From: Solirubrobacteraceae bacterium
Lineage (GTDB): Bacteria > Actinomycetota > Thermoleophilia > Solirubrobacterales > Solirubrobacteraceae
Assembly: GCA_030151725.1 (NCBI GenBank)
Contig: JASLDD010000250.1
Span: forward strand, 1-20,853
Direction of reading: 5' to 3'
Length of the DNA: 20,853 nt
Positions within the stretch are counted from its first letter, which is position 1. The number at the start of each line of letters is the position of its first letter. Below the pieces are notes generated by a model. That model worked only from the letters and a program-made list of their open reading frames with translations, did no database searches and was not told the origin of the DNA. Made by a program: the position numbers and the translations under genes. Shown here piece after piece: positions 16,851-20,853 of this stretch.

Positions 16851-18050
16851 TCAGGGCTCCTGGGCCTGTGGCGTAATCTGCACTCGCCGGTTCTGCGCAG
16901 GCCCCACCACCGCCAGCGAGACGCGCCCGTTGAGCAGCTCCAGAAGCTCCGCACCGGCCAGCTCGCGCCGCCAGCCGCGCAGCGTTCGCACATCCGCCTC
17001 CTCGCCGCTACGAGCCGCCGCGACAATTGCCTGCAGGTCCGCGCGTGCGGCCAGCAGCTCATAGGCAAGTCCCGCCTCGCGCGCCCGGGTGCGTAGCAGC
17101 GCCTCGCCAAGTGCCACCAGCGGCGCCTCCTCGGGTCGCGGTGCCGGTGGACGCGCGCTTTGCGCTACGGGGGTGGGGGGGCGCCCGGCGGCGCGCTCGA
17201 TGACATCGAGGAGCTCTTGGGCGCGCCTGCCCTGACCGTTTGCGCCGAGCCCGCGGACCCGCTCGAGCTCGCCTCGGGAGGACGGCTTGCGGCGAGCGAT
17301 CTCCACGAGGGTGGCATCGCCGAGCACGCCTTGCACGGGCCGGTTCTGGCGCTCAGCGGTCTGCTCGCGCCACTCGACGAGGTCGCGGGCGATCGTGCGG
17401 GCGGAGGCGTTCAGGCCGTTTATGCGAGGCAGGCGGGCAAAGATGTTGTCGGGGATGCGCTCATCGGTTGAGAGCTCGAGCGCCTGGCACTCCTCGCGCG
17501 CCCACTCCAGGCGGCCCAGGGCATGCAACCGGCGCTCGAGCTCGCTCGCCAGCTCGAGCAGGTGGACCACATCCTCGCGCGCGTAGCTGAGCTGCTCGGA
17601 GGAGAGCGGACGGGCATCCCATCGCGTGAAGCTGGCGGTCTTTGCCACCCTCAAGCCGAGGATCTCCGTGAGCAGCGAGTCGTATGAGGACTGCGCTCCG
17701 AGACCGGCAAAGCCGGCTGCCACCTGCGTGTCGAAGACGTTGGAGATTTCGCATCCCAGCCATCTGCGCATGAGCGCTATGTCCTGGCGACCCGCGTGTA
17801 CGACCACCTCGATCGCCGGATCGCTCAACACAGCCGCCAGCGGTGAGCCGTCCAGGCCCTCTTCGAGAGGGTCCACGAGCACGATCGGTTCGACAACATC
17901 GGCGCTCTCGGGGACGGCGAGCTGCGCGAGGCAAAGCAGCGTCCGGTAGCGACCCTCGCCCATGAACTCCGTGTCGAGCGCGAGCCTGCCGGCCGCACGC
18001 GCCTCATCGGCGAGCGTCTGCAGGGCTTGCCGGCTTGAGCCCGGGCTCAC
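16851..18050 (-). CDS. rnd: Ribonuclease D (DEDDy 3'-5' exoribonuclease)
   Basis: The 399-residue protein should trim tRNA or other RNA 3' ends. The exonuclease domain has LALDTEFMGEGRYR (D26, E28), VVHAGRQDIALMRRWLG with D90, NVFDTQVAAGFAG with D107, and LSYAREDVVHLLELA with Y156 and D160, which completes the DEDDy set. One clear HRDC domain follows (about 205-285, with LVEWREQTAERQNRPVQGVLGDATL), and a second, weaker helical region lies at the C-terminus. The start is GTG at 18050, overlapping the TGA of the upstream glycosyltransferase as GTGA; a longer frame from 18137 would run deep into that gene and is rejected. The two genes are coupled, although their roles seem unrelated. Confidence 0.92.
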   Translation of the reverse strand: MSPGSSRQALQTLADEARAAGRLALDTEFMGEGRYRTLLCLAQLAVPESADVVEPIVLVDPLEEGLDGSPLAAVLSDPAIEVVVHAGRQDIALMRRWLGCEISNVFDTQVAAGFAGLGAQSSYDSLLTEILGLRVAKTASFTRWDARPLSSEQLSYAREDVVHLLELASELERRLHALGRLEWAREECQALELSTDERIPDNIFARLPRINGLNASARTIARDLVEWREQTAERQNRPVQGVLGDATLVEIARRKPSSRGELERVRGLGANGQGRRAQELLDVIERAAGRPPTPVAQSARPPAPRPEEAPLVALGEALLRTRAREAGLAYELLAARADLQAIVAAARSGEEADVRTLRGWRRELAGAELLELLNGRVSLAVVGPAQNRRVQITPQAQEP

Positions 18051-20011
18051 GGCTTGGCTCCCGGCAGCAGGTAGAGGATCTTGTGGTGTGGCAACCCCGC
18101 TTGCCGTGAGACGTCGGTTGCGTGTGCGCGGATCCACTTGACCGGCGTCGAGCAGGCCGGGTTGGTCGCGGCCGCGCGATGAGTGCAGAAGGTGTTCACG
18201 AAGGCATAGCGGACCTGGCCCGCGGCGATCAGACGCTTGAGCTTTGCCACAGATGTGAAGACGCGGGCGTTGTAGGTGGTCAGGATCAGGATCGGGCGTG
18301 CGTCCTGCACGATCAGCGAGCCGATCTGGGTGGATGACTCGGCGGCCACCTCATAGCGGGCGCCCTGTTGATGGGCACGTAGGTAGGCGCTCACCAGGCG
18401 CTGCTCTTCGCTGGGCAGAGCACCAACGTAGCCGGCGTCGCTGACGTGATCGTGGATCGCCGTCACATCTGCCTTCAGCGGGATCGCCAGAACGGACACA
18501 AGCGTCAAAGCCACCACGCCGCCGGCAAGCCACGGGCGAGCAGCCGATCCGATTCGTGAGAGCAGTGAGCAGGCGGCGAGAGCGAGTGCCCCGACGGCAC
18601 CGGCCAGCGCGATCCACCAGACCGGCGGATGTCCGTAGAGGAGGCGCTCGGCGTAGTAGACGCTCACCACCAGCGTGCCCGCGAGAATCGCCAAGCGTGC
18701 CCGACCACGCGTCGCGGCCCACCCGACGCCGATACCCAACATGGCTGCCACGACTGGCGTGAAGCCTTCGACGTAGCGCGGATGCAGACGCGCCATGTGG
18801 CTGAAGAGCGCAATGCCGGTGAGCATCCACAGCGTCAGACCGACCGCGGCGCCGCGGCGCATCCTCACCCGATCTCCTCCGGTGGGTAGGACCGTCACGG
18901 TGTCGGGCGTTGGCTCGGCGCCCGTATCGCCTGGGTCACCGCTGGGCTCGACCGCTCCACTGGCAGCGCTCGGTGAAGGCCGCGCGTTTGCCGTGCGGCG
19001 CGGATCGGGCTCGTTCTCCGCGCGCATCCCCCAGAGCAGCGCCGGCACCCCGAGCAACAGCCCCACGAGGATCTCGAGTCCCAGGCGCTCGCCCGAGAGC
19101 GGACCGATCCGTGAGAGCAGACGCGTGGGGGAGGGCGGCACGATCGGGATGTGATCGCGCTCTGATTGGGTGGCAACCGGATAGGTGTGACCCGGCTCGT
19201 ATTCGGTGGACTGCGGTTCCTGCGATTTTCCGCCCAGGCGTTCGCTGCCGTTGAATACGAACGCGGCATTCCAGGCGCTGCCGTCGGTCGAGCCGATCGC
19301 CCACGGACGGTCGTTGGCGGGGGCGATGAGGGTGGCCGTGAGCCACGAGAGCGCAACCACCACATACACGAGGCCCGCGAGTGCGAGACGTCCCACACGC
19401 CGCAGGTGCGTTCCGGGCAGGCCGAGATAGGCGAGCACCGCGATGCCGGGCAGCGCCACCAGGGACTCGAGCAGCTTCACGTTGAAAGCGAGGCCGAGCG
19501 CTGCCGCTCCCGCGAGCAGCCAGATCTGACGCCCGCTGTCCAGCGCTATCACCACCAGCAGCAGAGCGAGCGCGATCAGCGCCATCATCACCGCGTCCAC
19601 GGTGTCGCTGCGCGAGGTGATCACCTCGATCGGCAGCACCGCGATCGCAAGCGCGGCGGCGATTGCCGCCGGTGCGCTCCACAGGCGCCGGACAGCGGCA
19701 TAGAGCAGTGGCACGGACACGGTCCCGCCGAGCACCTCCGGCAGCTTCAACGCTGTGGAGCTGAAGCCGAACAGCTTCACGCTCGCCACCTGAAGCCATA
19801 GGTCGACCGGCGGCTTGTCGATCGAGACGCTACCGGCGGGCTCGAAGGCGCCGAAGAAGAAGTTGTGCCAGGAGAGTCCCATGCTGCGCACCGCCGCGTC
19901 GTAGAAGGGATCTGGCGAGACCTTGCCGATCGAGAGCAGGCGCAGGAGGGCCGCCGCGAGCGTTATCGCAGCCACGATCGACCACTCCGCGGCTCTCCCC
20001 GGTCTTCTCAT
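18047..20011 (-). CDS. GT39/YkcB-like polytopic membrane glycosyltransferase
   Basis: The 654-residue protein has about eleven hydrophobic helices and fits the GT-C (PMT_2/ArnT-like) superfamily, close to the YkcB type. These use polyprenyl-phosphate sugars to glycosylate lipids, wall polymers or proteins on the outer face. The first outer loop has DPFYDAAVRSMGLSWHNFFFGAFEP (written here in parts: DPFYDAAV, SWHNFFFGAF) and SIDKPPVDLWLQ, with the acidic residues expected for catalysis. A hydrophilic, Pro/Ala/Arg-rich insert without structure lies at about 333-385. The C-terminal extracytoplasmic part (about 550-654) has SSTQIGSLIVQDARPILIL and AGQVRYAFV, as in YkcB-like proteins. The acceptor is unknown; pilin or other surface protein glycosylation is only a guess from the neighbourhood. 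A -10 box lies seven bases before the ATG. Confidence 0.85.
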   Translation of the reverse strand: MRRPGRAAEWSIVAAITLAAALLRLLSIGKVSPDPFYDAAVRSMGLSWHNFFFGAFEPAGSVSIDKPPVDLWLQVASVKLFGFSSTALKLPEVLGGTVSVPLLYAAVRRLWSAPAAIAAALAIAVLPIEVITSRSDTVDAVMMALIALALLLVVIALDSGRQIWLLAGAAALGLAFNVKLLESLVALPGIAVLAYLGLPGTHLRRVGRLALAGLVYVVVALSWLTATLIAPANDRPWAIGSTDGSAWNAAFVFNGSERLGGKSQEPQSTEYEPGHTYPVATQSERDHIPIVPPSPTRLLSRIGPLSGERLGLEILVGLLLGVPALLWGMRAENEPDPRRTANARPSPSAASGAVEPSGDPGDTGAEPTPDTVTVLPTGGDRVRMRRGAAVGLTLWMLTGIALFSHMARLHPRYVEGFTPVVAAMLGIGVGWAATRGRARLAILAGTLVVSVYYAERLLYGHPPVWWIALAGAVGALALAACSLLSRIGSAARPWLAGGVVALTLVSVLAIPLKADVTAIHDHVSDAGYVGALPSEEQRLVSAYLRAHQQGARYEVAAESSTQIGSLIVQDARPILILTTYNARVFTSVAKLKRLIAAGQVRYAFVNTFCTHRAAATNPACSTPVKWIRAHATDVSRQAGLPHHKILYLLPGAKP

Positions 20012-20018
20012 CGCGGGA

Positions 20019-20028
20019 ACGCTAGTCT
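20019..20028. promoter_or_regulatory. Overlapping divergent -10 boxes
   Basis: On the minus strand TAGCGT (20024-20019) lies seven bases before the ATG at 20011. On the plus strand TAGTCT (20023-20028) lies nine bases before the GTG at 20038. The two boxes share the TA at 20023-20024, within a CTAG. The start codons are only 26 bases apart. Neither gene has a Shine-Dalgarno, so both messages may be leaderless or nearly so. Confidence 0.45.
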
Positions 20029-20037
20029 CATCGGCTC

Positions 20038-20343
20038 GTGGCGAGCGATGCGGACAACAGCGAGGATCTCACCGACGGCACCCATGGGCCGCGGGAGTGT
20101 ATGCCCTGCAGGGGCACCGGTCAGCTGATCTCCAACCTGGGCGGCTCTCCAAGCTCGGTCAGCTGCCCGTGGTGCGGGGGTGGCGGAGTGCGCGTGCCCG
20201 ATACCGACGCGCAGGCCGGATGGCCGCTCAACGCCGAGGCGCCGCCCGCGGATGATGCTGCCCCGACGGCCCCTCCCGCAGCGGATGCGCAAGGTCCTGA
20301 TGGCACGAGCACAGAGGCCGCACCAGCGACGCCGGATGGGTGA
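20038..20343 (+). CDS. Small protein with two CXXCXGXG-like zinc-binding motifs
   Basis: The 101-residue product has CMPCRGTGQ (C21, C24) and CPWCGGGGV (C43, C46), the paired CXXCXGXG pattern of the DnaJ zinc-finger domain, here as one minimal zinc site of about 30 residues. The N-terminus is acidic. The C-terminal half (about 57-101) is an Ala/Pro/Asp-rich disordered tail. No J-domain or other catalytic part is present, so it is not DnaJ. A role in binding unfolded protein or nucleic acid is possible but not shown. GTG 20038 is the first start in frame after the divergent -10 boxes. I do not recognise a named family. A hairpin that could end its transcript follows 10 bases after the stop. 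Confidence 0.72.
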   Translation: MASDADNSEDLTDGTHGPRECMPCRGTGQLISNLGGSPSSVSCPWCGGGGVRVPDTDAQAGWPLNAEAPPADDAAPTAPPAADAQGPDGTSTEAAPATPDG

Positions 20344-20352
20344 GCTGAAGCA

Positions 20353-20373
20353 GCCCTCGCCCTGAGCGGGGGC
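20353..20373 (+). terminator. Hairpin terminator candidate without T-run
   Basis: GCCCTCGC, loop CCTGA, GCGGGGGC forms an 8-bp stem with one G-U pair. It starts 10 bases after the stop of the zinc-motif gene. There is no T-run, as often in GC-rich actinobacteria. It would separate that gene from the pilin leader. Confidence 0.5.
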
Positions 20374-20421
20374 CCGCGCCCGACTGACCACCGAGGGGCG
20401 ACTTCGCAGAGAAATGGGAGG

Positions 20422-20457
20422 TGGACGAATCTGTCCAATGTTGCCTGCACCTATAAA
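20422..20457 (+). promoter_or_regulatory. Candidate promoter of the pilin leader with an adjacent operator-like dyad
   Basis: TATAAA at 20452-20457 is the best -10 box in the window and the only AT-rich one. It is embedded in CACC-TATAAA-GGTG, a dyad in its own right. Upstream, TGGAC-gaatct-GTCCA (20422-20437) is a perfect 5-bp dyad at the place of the -35 region, where no TTGACA-like hexamer is present. This suggests control by a DNA-binding protein. A start about seven bases after the -10 box would give a leader of about 170 nt before the pilin ATG. Confidence 0.45.
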
Positions 20458-20505
20458 GGTGGAGGCACGCTCAGTCGATGCACGGGTTACCAAAGCCAGT
20501 ACCGA

Positions 20506-20605
20506 GGTGCCAAGGCAGAGCATCCGATGAGGATGCGTAGCAAAGCCGGCGGCTCTCGAGAGGGGGACGCATCGCCGCTTGAGGCGATTACCGAGGGCTG
20601 GCGCC
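20506..20605 (+). ncRNA. Candidate GEMM-I-like (cyclic di-GMP-I) riboswitch in the pilin leader
   Basis: The order of elements follows the GEMM-I aptamer. A closing stem GGUGCC (20506-20511)/GGCGCC (20600-20605) is followed by AAGGCA, a 6-bp hairpin GCAUCC-GAUGA-GGAUGC (20520-20536), the joining strand GUAGCAAAGCC (20537-20547), a long hairpin with GCC/GGC and GCGGC/GCCGC pairs (to 20585), and UUACCG (20588-20593). GGCA, GCAAAGCC and UUACCG correspond to the conserved GEMM-I core. The pentaloop GAUGA replaces the usual GNRA tetraloop, and the tetraloop receptor is not obvious, so it may be a divergent or variant class. Known GEMM-I members bind cyclic di-GMP or, in variants, cyclic GMP-AMP, and often precede pilin genes. 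The assignment is by eye; an alternative hairpin AUCGCC/GGCGAU (20571-20588) would break the long arm. Confidence 0.52.
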
Positions 20606-20616
20606 CATATAAGCGG

Positions 20617-20629
20617 ATCCTAGGAGGAT
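20617..20629 (+). promoter_or_regulatory. Pilin ribosome-binding site inside a small hairpin
   Basis: AGGAGG (20622-20627) is a full Shine-Dalgarno five bases before the ATG, the strongest in the window. It lies in ATCCT-AGG-AGGAT, a 5-bp stem with a 3-base loop, so the site could hide itself unless opened. This may be the expression platform of the switch just upstream. Confidence 0.55.
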
Positions 20630-20632
20630 TCA

Positions 20633-20853
20633 ATGTTGTATCGACTGCGCCAGCGCTCGAGTGATGAGGGTGGTTTTACCCTCATCGAGCTTCTGGTCGT
20701 TATCCTGATCATCGGCATTCTTGCCGCGATCGCCATTCCGTCGTTCCTCAGCCAGAAGAGCAAGGCCACCGACGCTTCGGCGAAGGAGCTCGCTCGTACG
20801 GCTCAGACGACGGCTGAGACCTACGCGACGGACCACGAAGGTCTCTACACCGG
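20633..20853 (+). CDS. Type IV pilin (prepilin), N-terminal part (runs off the right edge)
   Basis: Seventy-three complete codons are visible. A short charged leader with R4, R6 and R9 and the sequence SSDEGG precedes the class III signal site G|FTLIELLVVILIIGILAAI. Prepilin peptidase should cut after the glycine and methylate F15. E19, the +5 glutamate, is present. The hydrophobic helix, AIPSFLSQKSKATD and the start of the globular part (AQTTAETYATDHEGLYT) match major pilins of the PilA/PilE type. The fibre would be moved by the PilB, PilT and PilC products encoded 4-8 kb upstream. The start is fixed by a full AGGAGG five bases before the ATG, unlike nearly all other genes here. The long leader carries a riboswitch-like fold. 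Whether it is the major or a minor pilin cannot be told from a fragment. Confidence 0.93.
   Translation, partial: MLYRLRQRSSDEGGFTLIELLVVILIIGILAAIAIPSFLSQKSKATDASAKELARTAQTTAETYATDHEGLYT

Noticed and set aside
18051..18137. Upstream extension of ribonuclease D to 18137
   Set aside because: It would overlap the glycosyltransferase by 91 bases; GTG 18050 gives a GTGA overlap and a normal family start.
20571..20588. ATCGCC-GCTTGA-GGCGAT as an intrinsic terminator in the pilin leader
   Set aside because: It is a perfect hairpin but has no following T-run and overlaps the riboswitch-like arm; kept only as an alternative fold.

Overview
The window is GC-rich, densely packed and almost free of repeats. 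It looks like the chromosome of a deep-branching actinobacterium of the Thermoleophilia/Solirubrobacterales type. This is inferred from the alaS-ruvX-mltG-aroE order, an IscU-MnmA fusion protein, GTG and TTG starts, and -10 boxes of the form TANNNT lying about 6-7 nt before start codons, as in leaderless transcripts. No database search was possible, so the taxonomic call is an inference.

Layout. (1) 1-139: the end of an IS66-like insertion sequence enters from the left, with the transposase N-terminus reading leftward and a GTAAGCG terminus. (2) 171-244: an elongator-type tRNA-Met on the minus strand. (3) 366-3677: a plus-strand operon with one-base or four-base stop/start overlaps, holding a glutamate formimidoyltransferase-like gene, a small basic membrane protein, an MBL-fold (glyoxalase II-like) hydrolase and hisS. 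(4) 3690-4490: a minus-strand lipoprotein of unknown role. It diverges from a membrane-anchored thioredoxin-fold protein (4580-5467) that lacks CXXC. (5) 5483-12492: translation and envelope housekeeping genes, namely iscU-mnmA fusion, alaS, ruvX, mltG and aroE. A 106-nt nested inverted repeat lies between mnmA and alaS. (6) 12511-16835: type IV pilus motor genes pilB, pilT and pilC. (7) 16851-20011: minus-strand ribonuclease D and a GT39/YkcB-like membrane glycosyltransferase that overlap by 4 nt. (8) 20038-20343: a small protein with two CXXCXGXG-type zinc-binding motifs, fired divergently from the glycosyltransferase by overlapping -10 boxes. (9) 20344-20632: a non-coding leader. (10) 20633 to the right edge: the start of a type IV major-pilin-like gene.

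Main discovery candidate. The leader before the pilin gene (about 20464-20632) reads as a structured RNA switch. Its core order is GGCA, a hairpin, a GCAAAGCC joining strand, a long hairpin and UUACCG, which matches the layout of the GEMM-I (cyclic di-GMP-I) riboswitch. The segment GGUGCC can pair either with an upstream GGCAC or with a downstream GGCGCC, and the pilin ribosome-binding site sits in its own small hairpin. With pilB, pilT and pilC a few kilobases upstream, this suggests that a cyclic dinucleotide controls pilin production. Second is the IscU-MnmA fusion, in which the third conserved IscU cysteine is alanine. Third is the nested palindrome before alaS.
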